From contig JAKAFA010000002.1 in NCBI GenBank assembly GCA_021818185.1, positions 1-37,776 of the forward strand: DNA of 37,776 nt, given 5' to 3'. Numbering within the stretch: position 1 is the stretch's first letter; the number at the start of each line of letters is the position of its first letter. The notes beneath the pieces were generated by a model. The model saw nothing but the letters and a program-made list of their open reading frames with translations, was not told the DNA's origin and ran no database searches. This document shows, piece after piece, positions 1-11,867 of this stretch. A program made the position numbers and the translations under genes. This DNA is from Pseudomonadota bacterium (GTDB lineage: Bacteria; Pseudomonadota; Alphaproteobacteria; Rhodospirillales; Magnetospirillaceae).

Positions 1-92
1 CTTGAAAGCCGGTGAATGCGTCCGGCGTGCGCGTCTCGTCATAGCCCTTCCTCCTGGGCGGCATCTTCGCCGCCATCAGGCAGGAAATCCAC

Positions 93-1382
93 TTATCCCG
101 CTGTCCGAATTTCCAAGACCGGCTCTGGCGACAGCTGGGTGCCGGCCCCGAAGGTGGTGACCGTGCCGTTCTGGCTCAATTGGCCCGAGCCGTCGGTGGC
201 GACGATGCCGGAGACGGCGGAATCGCCGCTGCCGGTGCTGAAGGTGGTGCCGCCGGCGCTGCCGTTGCCGAGCGTCACCGCCTGCCCGGGGGGCGCGGTG
301 AACACTGTGCCGTTAGCCGAAGCCAGTGTGGCAATGCTCGTGCTGGGATTGATTGTCAGTGTGCCCGAGGCCAACGGAATCGAGATGGTGCTGTCGGCAT
401 TGGTCACCGCCGAGCCGGTTGTGCCGTTAATGGTGTAGGAACCAGTGAGACAATTACCGCTAGCATCCGGCACGCTGGCCGTTGTGATCACCAGGGTTCC
501 ATTAGACATACCTTGAACTTCGGACACGCTTCCATCGGAATTTTGCGTCGTTCTTGTCCAGCTTCCATCATATTTGAGCTGATATAGGTTACCTGTCGAG
601 GTAACAATTGCAATGCCATTGTCTATATTTTTATAGCTGCTGATCGTACCAATTTCCCCGGCGAAAGCATTTTGCCATTGATTTCCCAGGGCTGTGGCCT
701 CGGAGGGGGTTATTCCTGGCAGGCCGATATCGCCATTAATATCTGCAGACTGCCCTTGAGCGTATAACGCGCTCGTAATGACATTTGAAGCGCCGCTTGG
801 ATCGCTCATGTCAATGGGAAGGCTGAAACTTACAGAAGGAGCATCGACTTCTTTAAGAATGATGCCCTGGCTGTCGGTTATTGGCTGAAGTATCGCTGCC
901 GCTCCCTGCGGATCGTAGAGTGAATCGTTTGGCCTCAAGAAGCCCGTAATGGCTTTTGCTCCTCCCCAATACGTACCTCCATTTATGGAAAATTGCGCTT
1001 CGTCAGGGCCGGTACTAGTTTGCGAACCATAAAATATACCCTTGCCGGTACTTGGGTCATAGAATTTTACAATTCCAACATGCCCCTGGAATGTAATAAT
1101 ATCGCCCGCTTGGACATCTGCCGGGGCGACAGAGTCAAACATACTGCCTGCGACAAAGTTCCCTGTCGTCAGCCGCTGTGAGCCAACGTTGTAGCCGGCT
1201 GCCAGTAGTGATTGATAAACCAGTCCAGAGCAATCTATGCCTGGACCAACGTTACCATATTGATCAGACTCAAGGGTCGTACCGTTGTTGTGCCCTGGCA
1301 CGCCGTTGTAAATAAACGAACCATTTAACCCGACTCCGAAGCGCGATTCGGCGGCCGTAAGGATCTGACTGTTAGCTGGCAT
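93..1382 (-). CDS. NlpC/P60-like cysteine peptidase domain protein with Gly/Ser/Thr-rich beta-repeat-like C-terminus
   Basis: N-terminal 'GIDCSGLVYQSLLAAGYN' and 'GDIITFQGHVGIVKFYD' match the NlpC/P60 Cys and His motifs; C-terminus is low-complexity (NGTTGSAVTNADSTISIPLASGTLTI...GSGDSAVSG); no obvious signal peptide. Confidence 0.75.
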   Translation of the reverse strand: MPANSQILTAAESRFGVGLNGSFIYNGVPGHNNGTTLESDQYGNVGPGIDCSGLVYQSLLAAGYNVGSQRLTTGNFVAGSMFDSVAPADVQAGDIITFQGHVGIVKFYDPSTGKGIFYGSQTSTGPDEAQFSINGGTYWGGAKAITGFLRPNDSLYDPQGAAAILQPITDSQGIILKEVDAPSVSFSLPIDMSDPSGASNVITSALYAQGQSADINGDIGLPGITPSEATALGNQWQNAFAGEIGTISSYKNIDNGIAIVTSTGNLYQLKYDGSWTRTTQNSDGSVSEVQGMSNGTLVITTASVPDASGNCLTGSYTINGTTGSAVTNADSTISIPLASGTLTINPSTSIATLASANGTVFTAPPGQAVTLGNGSAGGTTFSTGSGDSAVSGIVATDGSGQLSQNGTVTTFGAGTQLSPEPVLEIRTAG

Positions 1383-1404
1383 ATTGGCGCCCTCCTAGTC
1401 GAGA

Positions 1405-2724
1405 TTATGGTTCGTTGTTTGCGAACATGGAGAAAAATTTACCATTGTCGTCTAGCCCAATTATCCGTAAGTCTGGTCCCATATAAGTATCTGCAATCTG
1501 ATAAATGTTTTTTTTCTTAATAACAGGAACAGGAGAGAAGCGTTCTGGCATGTTTTCCGCACTTCCACCCCTTAACCTGCATTTGTCTCCAGAGTTGTAC
1601 CAGACAGAATTGATTGATCTGTACGAAACTGACCCGTCATACCTTAAGAAGAATACAGGATAATATTCGTCAAAATAAGGAATAAGTAATGTCTTTACAT
1701 CATAAATATCTTTTATCTCGAATGGAGATAGCGCTGAATCATCATTAAGCTGCGGGCACCCTCCCCAGACAAAAACCCGACCCGTTTTTGTTACGGCGTA
1801 ACTGTGAAAATGCCCGGAGAATACGTGGGCTACGTCTGCTATAGCTGTGATCCTGTTGACCCCCACACTTTTAAATTTTTCTGAGGCAATGCCAAGCACG
1901 CCGAATCTATTTAGACCCCACGCATAAATCGCACCGCTCTGGCCAAGAGCCAGCGCGTTAAGCCCGTTGGTGGAGATATCGATCACGGGCTCCGGAAGCG
2001 GCACATGAACCGGTGAAGATGGCTGAATAATTCGGTCCGGGCTGTCCAAAAGTCGTGAAGCAGGGTTAGGAGGGATGCCGTCGAGTACCCCAAACTTGGT
2101 ATGGCCTATCCCCCAGACGGTACCATCGGCCAGTCGGATCAATGTTGCCCAGGCCGTAGAGGTAACTTCCTGCGCATCGTTCAGTTTTCCTACGCGACGC
2201 GCCTTGGAAAATTTGACTGGGGCGGACTCACTTTCTTCATGCACAGGCCTGGCAGCATCCAAACCAGCATTCCATGTCCAAACCCAACCCCGCCGATCAA
2301 CTGCCGCAGTCCCCGAAACGGAAACAGCGTTGGATACGCCTTGAATGTTAGTGGGCTCAGTTAACTCGGCAGGATAGCGGAAAGCTACGATATGGCCGGA
2401 GGAGTCGATATAGGTAGGATAAACCGATTCAGTCACCATCCCCGCAGAAGAAACGCTTGTTTGGTATTGCAAAATAACAAGTAAAACTAGTGCTACGCTA
2501 AATTTAATGCACAAGTTTAAATAAAATTTCGCCACTGCGTGCAAATTGCAATCATGTATTATTCGTGGAATATTCACTTTTACAACATCCAGTTTGAGAG
2601 AGTTTGGTAAGTGTGGTGGCAGCGAGCCCTCATCCAGCCGCTGCGCGGCCACCCTCTCCCACTTGGCGGGAGAGGGTGTAGCGGCCCCTCGCGTCGCTAT
2701 GGCAGCATTGCTCATTCTCCTCAC
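1405..2724 (-). CDS. RCC1-repeat (beta-propeller) like protein; start codon uncertain
   Basis: RCC1-like repeats 'DGTVWGIGHTKFGVL', 'SGAIYAWGLNRFGVLG', 'FSGHFHSYAVTKTGRVFVWGG'; the 5' ~30 codons lie in a palindromic repeat element, so the real start may be downstream, near the hydrophobic segment 'FSVALVLLVILQY'. Confidence 0.65.
   Translation of the reverse strand: MRRMSNAAIATRGAATPSPAKWERVAAQRLDEGSLPPHLPNSLKLDVVKVNIPRIIHDCNLHAVAKFYLNLCIKFSVALVLLVILQYQTSVSSAGMVTESVYPTYIDSSGHIVAFRYPAELTEPTNIQGVSNAVSVSGTAAVDRRGWVWTWNAGLDAARPVHEESESAPVKFSKARRVGKLNDAQEVTSTAWATLIRLADGTVWGIGHTKFGVLDGIPPNPASRLLDSPDRIIQPSSPVHVPLPEPVIDISTNGLNALALGQSGAIYAWGLNRFGVLGIASEKFKSVGVNRITAIADVAHVFSGHFHSYAVTKTGRVFVWGGCPQLNDDSALSPFEIKDIYDVKTLLIPYFDEYYPVFFLRYDGSVSYRSINSVWYNSGDKCRLRGGSAENMPERFSPVPVIKKKNIYQIADTYMGPDLRIIGLDDNGKFFSMFANNEP
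2621..2720. repeat. REP-like intergenic palindromic element
   Basis: Perfect 10-bp inverted repeat ACCCTCTCCC (2651-2660) / GGGAGAGGGT (2668-2677) inside 'agccctcatccagccgctgcgcggcc...gtagcggcccctcgcgtcgctatggcagcattgctcat', typical of dispersed proteobacterial intergenic repeats; outer limits approximate. Confidence 0.6.
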
Positions 2725-4281
2725 CTCTCCCTGAAGCTCTCATCGACATGCTGGATCACCGGGTCCAGCAGGTAGCTGATCACCCGGCGGCGGCCGGTCT
2801 TGATTTCGGCGGTGACCGCCATGCCGGGGGTCAGGGCCACGTCCTTGCCGTCGGCGCGGATGGTGGTGCGGTCGGGGTGGATGCGCACCGAATAGACCGG
2901 CCCGCCGGCCTCCGCCATCCGGCCGGCGGAATCGTGGCTGTCGCCATTCTCCGGCGGCGGGCGCCGGGTGGGGTCGCTGTCGGGGCCCTCGACGGCGTCG
3001 GAGGAGACCAGGGTCACCTCGCCCGGCACGGTGCCGTAGCGGGTGAAGGGGAAGGCCTCCACCTTGATCTCCACCTTCTGGCCGGGCAGCACGAAGCCGG
3101 CATCCTTGTTGGGCAGCGCCGCCTCGACGGCGATGCCCACGTCGTCGGGGACCACCATCAGCACCGGGGCCCCCAAAGTCACCACCGCGCCGGGGGCGTT
3201 GACCGCCAGTTGCTGCACCACGCCGTCCACCGGGGCGGTAAGGCGCAGCAGGCGGTCGCGGTCCCTGGCCTTGGCCAGGTCCTGGGCCAGCGAGGCGGCC
3301 TTCTGCTCGGCCTCGGCCAATTGGCCGAAGGCCTCGGCGCGGAACTGGCCGTCGGCCTGTTTCAGGCGCTCGGCGACGTTGTCCACCGCCGCCCGGGCTT
3401 CGGCCAGCTTGTGGGTGGCGCCTTCCAGTTCCTGGCGGCGATCCACCAGATCCTGCTGCACCTGCAGGTAATCCAGCTTGCTGCTCAGGCCCTTTTCCGC
3501 CAGGCCGCCGCGGATGCGGGCGCGTTCGGCCAGCAGCGGCACAGTGTCCTTGAGGCGGGCGATCTCCGCTCCGGCGGCCTGGACGTCGGCCCGTCTCTCG
3601 TCGCGCTCGCGTTCCAGGGCGCCGATGGTCGAACGGTAATCGGCCAGCTTGTGGGCCAGTTCGGCCTGATGCACCGCCAGCAGGTCGGGCGGCGCCGACA
3701 CTCCCCGCGGCAATTCCAGCCGGTCGCTGCCCCGCAGCAGGGCGCGCAGCCGCGAAGCGGTGACCACCTGTTCCAGCCGCTCCCGCGCCAGCCGGGCGGT
3801 GTCGGCCTCCGACCCGGTGCGATCCAGCTCGATCAGCACCTGGCCGGCCGTCACCCGGTCGCCGTCCTTGACGTGGATGGCCGCCACCGTGCCGGATTCG
3901 GGCGCGGCCACCGGCTTGGTCTTGCCGGCCGGGATGATGCGCCCCTGGGCGGTGGCGTGGATATCCACCCGGCCGAGGCTGGCCCACAGCAGCGCGGCGG
4001 TGAACAGGGCGACGATGGCCGCCCCGGTGGTGCGGCCCAGCGGCGAGGCGGGCGTCTCGGTGATTTCGATCACCGCCGGCAGGAAGGCCAGTTCGTCGGC
4101 ATTGCGCCCGGCCAGCCTGGGGCGTAGGCGGTCGAGCTGCCAGGCCGCCTGCCACACCGCGGCGTGCCGGCGCAACGGTTCCAGGCGCATCAGGGCCTCG
4201 TCGTGCCAGCCCTCGGGCAGTCGGGCGCCGACCCAGTCCGTGGCCGCGCGAAGGCGGGTTTCAAGCGCGGCGCGGACACGG

Positions 4282-4295
<14 letters not shown>
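2721..4295 (-). CDS. HlyD-family type I secretion periplasmic adaptor (membrane fusion protein)
   Basis: N-terminal TM 'GAAIVALFTAALLWASLG', lipoyl-like 'VAAPESGTVAAIHVKDGDRVTAGQVLIELD', coiled-coil, C-terminal 'GMAVTAEIKTGRRRVISYLLDPV'; start taken at MWIRDRV (4295). Confidence 0.92.
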
Positions 4296-6429
<2,134 letters not shown>

Positions 6430-6607
6430 CGTCCCCCCACACCGCGGCCGTGGCGGCCCAGCAACTTTTGACTACAGGATTGGCGTGTTTCCGCCTTTTC
6501 GGTTCATCCTATCGTACTGAAACGGATAGTCGAGTCGTTTTGTGCGCATCCGGTGTAGGATGTGACGGGAGGCGGCTTGCCGAGGTCGTGGTGCGCAGGG
6601 AGGGGCC

Positions 6608-6892
6608 ATGAGGGGAATGGCGGCGGTGGCGATTGCCGGCCTGGTTGCCGGCTGCACCGGCATGGTGAACCGCTACGATGCGATGTCAGACTGCCAGAAG
6701 GACTATCCGATCCCCCAGGGCGCCCTCATCCGCTATTGGGCGTCGTATTACAGCGATCGTGGGGCCGCGCAGCAACTTGCCGACCATGACCGTCAGATCG
6801 AGGCTTGCTATCGGAACAAATTGGCGGCAATGGGGGCGGGCGGCCGGGCGAAGGGCAAGGGGGCGGAGCCGGGCGGGGTGGCAGGGAATTGA
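6608..6892 (+). CDS. Small predicted lipoprotein, unknown function
   Basis: MRGMAAVAIAGLVAGCTG: signal peptide with lipobox LVAGC; 94 aa. Confidence 0.6.
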   Translation: MRGMAAVAIAGLVAGCTGMVNRYDAMSDCQKDYPIPQGALIRYWASYYSDRGAAQQLADHDRQIEACYRNKLAAMGAGGRAKGKGAEPGGVAGN

Positions 6893-6893
6893 G

Positions 6894-6929
6894 ACCGCCG
6901 AGGCGGTGAACCGCGCCGCGGAGCGCGGT
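6894..6929. terminator. Tandem GC-rich hairpins immediately after the lipoprotein stop (possible terminator, no T-tract)
   Basis: ACCGCC-GA-GGCGGT (6894-6907) and ACCGCGC-cgcgga-GCGCGGT (6910-6929). Confidence 0.3.
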
Positions 6930-7247
6930 AGCGGGCAATTTCCGAATGCACTTCAACCCCAGCCGCGACAGCCTCAGGGCGCGGGCGGCGGCGCTGTCTT
7001 CGCCGATCAATCCTCGGTCGCGGCAATCGACCCCCAGCGTTCGAGACGGAGATTGGGGTGCGGCCGCCCCGGCGGCCGGCGACGACAGACCGTGACAGAG
7101 GGCCGTCGCATCCGCCCTCGATCCGGCCGGCTTGCTCGGTCCGGGGGCGGTGCGGTTCATGCCCGGGCACGTGCGAAGCTATGACGGTTGGGCTGGCCGT
7201 CGCTCGCCACGAATCCCCGCCCAATCATGGTGGCGCGGAAACTCACT

Positions 7248-8255
7248 TCATCCCGCGGGGCGCGCCCTGGTGAAATTCATGAATTTTCCAACCGAAATCC
7301 GCCTCGCCACCAAGAGGTGATCGACGCCCAAATGGGTGAGGCCGCCGGCCTTGTGCAGATCGGGATGGGCAAGCAAAGCGCGGATAGCGGATAGCGTCGC
7401 CGGGTGGCTCCAGATGGGCCATGCGAAGGAAAAGCCGTCTTGGCCGAAGGAACCGCCGACGATCGCGGGGCGCACCCTGCCGGCCCGCGTTTCCGGAACC
7501 AGCGGGATCGCAGCGAGGCCAACGGCGGCCAGACGATTGGCCCCGTGCTGGGTGCCACCCTTGTAGGCGGGATCGGTGGGATCACCGGCCAGGAGGGCGT
7601 AGCGCACATCCTCTTCCGGATCCCAGCGGAAGGAAAAGGTCGGGTCCCGGCGGTGCCACGGCATGAACAGGGCCTCGGCGAGGCAATCGGCGGCGGAAAG
7701 GGTAACGGCCGCCTTGCCCCTTCCGCGCGGCGGCGGGGCGGGGTCGGCGGGAACCTTCGCCAGTCTCTCCAGGAAATGCTGGTGACCCTGGCCAAACAGA
7801 AGGCACAGCGGCGTCGGATCAATGGGGGAGTTGCCGGGATGCCGGTCCTCCTTAACGGCGGCATCGCTCATCAGGGCGGCCAGCAGGTCCGCTCGCCCGC
7901 GTGCCGAGATTGTCGCGTTGCCAGCGACCTCCTCGAGCAGTCGAAGTGCCTCGTCGCGCGCGTAGTTGAGATCCTTCCGGGTCCACTGCCCCAAATCATG
8001 GTCGGCGGCAAGGACGGAAAGGCCGGCAGCGGCGGCCTCGGCGACCTCTTCCCTGGTGACCGAAACGGCAAGACACAGCAGCGGACGCAACGGTGGAGTA
8101 TCGAGGTCCCAGGCGGCTCGGGGATGACGCTTGCCGCCCTCCGGCCGATCACGGTCGGCGGCCTCCAGCGCCCTCAACACGCCGAGCAGGGCCAGGAAGG
8201 CGAGCAGATTGTCCGGTTCCAGCCCGTCGAGCCGGTGGCGGGTCGCGGCGGTCAT
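7248..8255 (-). CDS. Type I-G/I-U CRISPR-associated protein, Csb3-like (putative Cas8-type component)
   Basis: Overlaps the cas3 stop (ATGA) and is co-directional; 'LDGLEPDNLLAFLALLGVLRALE', 'FRWDPEEDVRYALLAGDPTDPAYKGGTQHGANRLAAVGLAAIPLVP' resembles type I-U large/Csb3 proteins; start MTAATRHRL at 8255. Confidence 0.65.
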   Translation of the reverse strand: MTAATRHRLDGLEPDNLLAFLALLGVLRALEAADRDRPEGGKRHPRAAWDLDTPPLRPLLCLAVSVTREEVAEAAAAGLSVLAADHDLGQWTRKDLNYARDEALRLLEEVAGNATISARGRADLLAALMSDAAVKEDRHPGNSPIDPTPLCLLFGQGHQHFLERLAKVPADPAPPPRGRGKAAVTLSAADCLAEALFMPWHRRDPTFSFRWDPEEDVRYALLAGDPTDPAYKGGTQHGANRLAAVGLAAIPLVPETRAGRVRPAIVGGSFGQDGFSFAWPIWSHPATLSAIRALLAHPDLHKAGGLTHLGVDHLLVARRISVGKFMNFTRARPAG

Positions 8256-11233
8256 GCGGAGGCTCCATCCTCGGCCAGGCGAAGGGCTGCCTCCTCCGAA
8301 GCCCGGTGGTCGGCCAGGCGCAGGATGGCCTCCAGGCGGGCCAGTTCCCAAACGCCGTAGCGGGCCTTGAGGCATTCGTAAAGCGCGGGCCAGTCGAGGC
8401 CGTCGCGATCATAGGCCAGGGACTGGGGCCCGGCTCCGGGCGGCAGCGTTGACAACGGCAGGCCGAGTATCCCGGGCAGACCGGTGCGCGCCTCTCGGTC
8501 CTCGGGATCGGCATGGGGAAAGAAGGGACGCCCATGGCCGTGGTGGGTTCCCACCAGCCACAGCACCAGATCGGCATCTTTCGCTTCGGCGAAACGGGGG
8601 ATCAGGGGGGCCAACCGAACGGATAGTGCCTCGTGCCGCCAGTGGTCGGGCAACCGGGTGCGCGCCCTGGCCTCGCGGGGGAGCGGCCGGGCCGACTTGG
8701 CGAGGACATGGGCGGGGTCGGTGCCGAGCGGGTCACCAAAGGCCAGCCACCCCTGAAACCGTGGATCGGCCTTGCCGATGTCGTGGCAATACCCCGCCAC
8801 TTTCAGGTCAAGGACACGCTCCTCCGCCAGGCCGGCCCGCCGCGCGAACGCTTCCGCTACCGCTTCCACCTCCCGGGCGTGCCGGTCGAGCGGCAGGGCA
8901 TAGCCCGGCAGCGATCCGGCCATGTCATCCTCGGTGGCGGCGCCATGCCCATCTTCAGCGTCGCCGCCCCCTTTCAAGCCCGACCGCGCGACGAACACGA
9001 CCCCCCGCGGGCGCCCGTCCTCGTCGACGCCGTAGAGATCCGTGCGCGCCTCCACACTGCGGCGGCCTTTCCTGGCGTGATCCAGGCACCCGAGGGCCTC
9101 CCGGATGGAATCGGGCAGGGGGAGCGCGGCCACGGCATCGCGCAGATCCCGCCAGTGCCGGGTTTCGGCCCCGACGATGGCCTGGGCGAGCGCCTGGCTG
9201 CCACCGTCGTCGTCACCGGTCAGCAATCCCGGCGCCACCCGCACCGCGAAATGGCGCCCGACGAAAGGCCGAGCGGCCTTATCGGCCACATCGGCGGCCG
9301 GATCGCGGCGATCGGGGGTCCAGCCGAATTCGTCCACCCCGCCATAGGCCGCCGGAACCACCACCGCGTCGCCGGGACGAATATCCCCAGGCCGGATCCA
9401 GGCGGAGCGGTCATCGTCGCCGGCCCAGCGGAACACCGGCCTCGCTTCCGGCCGCCGCCGCGACAGCGTCGCTTCTTCGGGACCGGCGGCGGGAATGTCG
9501 GCCAGGAGGCCGGCGGTCCCGTCAGCGTCTTCAAGCCAGCGGCGCACCGCCCACACCGGCAGGTCGATGGCCTCGGCGGCCCGCGGCGGCACCAGCAGGA
9601 GAAGGCGGCGCATGCCTTCCTTCGGAACAGCGGTGTCCACGTCCGCCCGCCAGATGACGGACACCGCATCCGCGGCGCGGTCGGGGCCATGGAGATAGAG
9701 CGCCACCTCGGGATCGGCCGCGGGAACGGGCGAGGTCTGGGACAACAGGTCGAGATGGGCGGGCAACAGCACGGGGGCGTCCGGCTTGGGGGAAAGAGCG
9801 TCCTCCGGCACCGACCGCTTCGCGAAGGCGGCCAAGCCGAAATCGACGACGGCATCGGCACCTTTGCGGGGCGGGCCATCGGCGGTGCCGGTCAGATACG
9901 TCCATGCCTCTCCGGCGGCTGTGCCGTAGACCGGATCCTTGGCGTCGGCCTTGCCGCCGACGATGGCGGCGTGGGGGGTGATGTTCCGACCGGCGCGGTT
10001 GAGCCGCCCGAAGCGCTGGCGCAGGGCATCGACGGGGGCGGCGTCGGTAACGAGTCCGTCCAGGTCGATGTCCACTCCCGCCTCGACGCATTGGGTGGCG
10101 ACGATCACCAGCGGCCGGTCCAGCTCGCGTCGGCAACCGGTGCGGATCGGCTTCAGCTTGCCGGCGAGGTCGTCGCGATCCACGGGCCGGGCCGGGCCGA
10201 TCATCAGCAGCCGATCGGCGGCCTCGGCATCGAGGTGCCGGCCAAGCTCCTCAAACACCGTCCGTGCCCGCCCCACGCGGTTGACCACCACGCCGAGGGC
10301 GGAGTTCTTGTCCATGGCCATCAACGCCCGCAGCGTTTCGCCGACGATCACTTTGACTCGTCGCCGCTCTTCGGCCTGATCCGCTGCCTCGTTCCCGTCA
10401 TCGGCCTCGGCGGTCCGCATGCCGCCGAGATCGACCAGCCGGGCCGGCTTGGGGCTGTGCCAACGGGTGGCGAGAACGGGATCGGCGTAGTCCTCCGGCT
10501 CCAGGCCGACGCGGCCGCCCGCCCTGTCTCCCGGCGTGGCGGTCAACAGCGACACCCCCCAGGGGGCGGCGGCATCCGTGCATTGGCGCCAGTCGTTCTC
10601 CCGGTAGCGCCTTACCCAATGAAGCGTCTGGCGGAACGGTTCGGAGAGATGCGCCTCGTCCAGCAGGATCAGGCAGTCGGCACCGACCAGACCGGCATGA
10701 ACCGGCTTCATGCGGTCGGACACGCCGTAGCCCCGGAACAGCAGGCGCGAGCCCACCTGATCCACGGTCGAGCACAGGATGGTGGGCTGGGACGGCGTGC
10801 GGGCCCAGTCGTCCTCCCGCGGAATGCCGCCGCGCAGGCGGCGGGCGACCAGCGGCGGGGCGTCCGGCCCGGCCAGCAACCACAGGCGGTCCGCCACCCT
10901 CCCGATGACGGAATGGCCCGGATCGGCAAGGGCGTTGACGATCCTCTCCGCCCGCGCGAAGGCATCGTCCACCACCAGCCGGCGGTCCACCACCAGGGCG
11001 ATCCGCACCGGCGCCCGTCGCGCCGCTCCGCGATCGGCGTCCAGGGCGAGAGTGAATACGGCCACGTCCAACGCCGCCGTCTTGCCGAAGCCGGTGGGCA
11101 GGTCCAGCACCGCGGGCCAGGTGCCGTCCTCGGCCACCAGCCGGGCGAGCCGCGTCTGCCAGGGGAACGGCGGATGCCCATGGATCGCCTGGAAGAAGGC
11201 GGGGAAATCATCGGCCGTCAGGTCAGGGGACAT
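8252..11233 (-). CDS. cas3: Type I-G (I-U) CRISPR-associated helicase/nuclease Cas3 with C-terminal HD domain
   Basis: Walker A 'DLPTGFGKTAALD', 'LLDEAHLSEPF', motif VI 'DALRQRFGRLNRAGR'; C-terminal HD domain 'LDRHAREVEAVA', 'GYCHDIGKADPRFQGWL', 'THHGHGRPFFP'; start MSPDLTADD at 11233. Confidence 0.88.
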   Translation of the reverse strand: MSPDLTADDFPAFFQAIHGHPPFPWQTRLARLVAEDGTWPAVLDLPTGFGKTAALDVAVFTLALDADRGAARRAPVRIALVVDRRLVVDDAFARAERIVNALADPGHSVIGRVADRLWLLAGPDAPPLVARRLRGGIPREDDWARTPSQPTILCSTVDQVGSRLLFRGYGVSDRMKPVHAGLVGADCLILLDEAHLSEPFRQTLHWVRRYRENDWRQCTDAAAPWGVSLLTATPGDRAGGRVGLEPEDYADPVLATRWHSPKPARLVDLGGMRTAEADDGNEAADQAEERRRVKVIVGETLRALMAMDKNSALGVVVNRVGRARTVFEELGRHLDAEAADRLLMIGPARPVDRDDLAGKLKPIRTGCRRELDRPLVIVATQCVEAGVDIDLDGLVTDAAPVDALRQRFGRLNRAGRNITPHAAIVGGKADAKDPVYGTAAGEAWTYLTGTADGPPRKGADAVVDFGLAAFAKRSVPEDALSPKPDAPVLLPAHLDLLSQTSPVPAADPEVALYLHGPDRAADAVSVIWRADVDTAVPKEGMRRLLLLVPPRAAEAIDLPVWAVRRWLEDADGTAGLLADIPAAGPEEATLSRRRPEARPVFRWAGDDDRSAWIRPGDIRPGDAVVVPAAYGGVDEFGWTPDRRDPAADVADKAARPFVGRHFAVRVAPGLLTGDDDGGSQALAQAIVGAETRHWRDLRDAVAALPLPDSIREALGCLDHARKGRRSVEARTDLYGVDEDGRPRGVVFVARSGLKGGGDAEDGHGAATEDDMAGSLPGYALPLDRHAREVEAVAEAFARRAGLAEERVLDLKVAGYCHDIGKADPRFQGWLAFGDPLGTDPAHVLAKSARPLPREARARTRLPDHWRHEALSVRLAPLIPRFAEAKDADLVLWLVGTHHGHGRPFFPHADPEDREARTGLPGILGLPLSTLPPGAGPQSLAYDRDGLDWPALYECLKARYGVWELARLEAILRLADHRASEEAALRLAEDGASA

Positions 11234-11867
11234 GCGGGCCCTCCGCATCGACGGGGCGGCACAACCCCAGGCCGACGAACCGGCCGGCGCCCAGGATCAT
11301 CGGGCCATCCACCCGCTCGGAAAAGCGGATCACCGCATGCGTGAGCGTCCGGCTGGCGAGCGAGGTCGGCAGCCGCCAGCGCATCCAGTCGGGTGACCGG
11401 CCGGCCGGCTCTGCCGAGACCGCGCCTTCCACGGCGGAATGCTTGTCGGGAACCACGACTTGCGGGTCCGGCAGGCCGATGTTGCGGCAGGCGGCGGCGA
11501 TCTGCGCGGCGATTTCCGTCTGCCGTGCCGGCCCGTCCTGCTTCAGATGGCGATCCAGCACGATGGGGGTGACGGAGGCGAAGGTGGACGAGGTTGCGGT
11601 GTACAGGGCCGGATCGAGGGAAACCTTGGCCGGCTCCAGGGTGGGGGACAGGGTCAGCCCGAAGCGGTGGAGGCGCAACACCCGGCGTCCGGTTCCGCCG
11701 TCCATCGGAGCGATGGCGCGCAGGGCGGCACGGAAGCCGGGATCATCCATCAGCCCATCGGCGGACGGCGCCAGGGCAAAGCCCAGAATCCGGCCATCGG
11801 CATGGGGGAAGCCGGCGAAGGCCAGCGGCACGATGGCAAGGTGAGGCGCCCGCGTCGGGCGGCCATC
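11223..11867 (-). pseudogene. 5'-truncated csb2 (type I-G Cas5/Cas6-like fusion), C-terminal part only
   Basis: C-terminal 'GPMILGAGRFVGLGLCRP' and 'PHLAIVPLAFAGFPHADGRILGFALA' resemble Csb2; the frame stays open upstream of the called GTG start (11831) as SDGRPTRAPHLAI..., and homology-like sequence ends abruptly near 11867. Confidence 0.65.

Noticed and set aside
6893-7247. Possible CRISPR array downstream of the Csb3-like gene
   Set aside because: No direct repeat of 25-40 bp with regular spacing seen by eye; only short GC-rich hairpins
8633-11344. 903-aa plus-strand ORF antisense to cas3
   Set aside because: Shadow ORF of a well-supported Cas3; composition typical of GC-rich antisense frames
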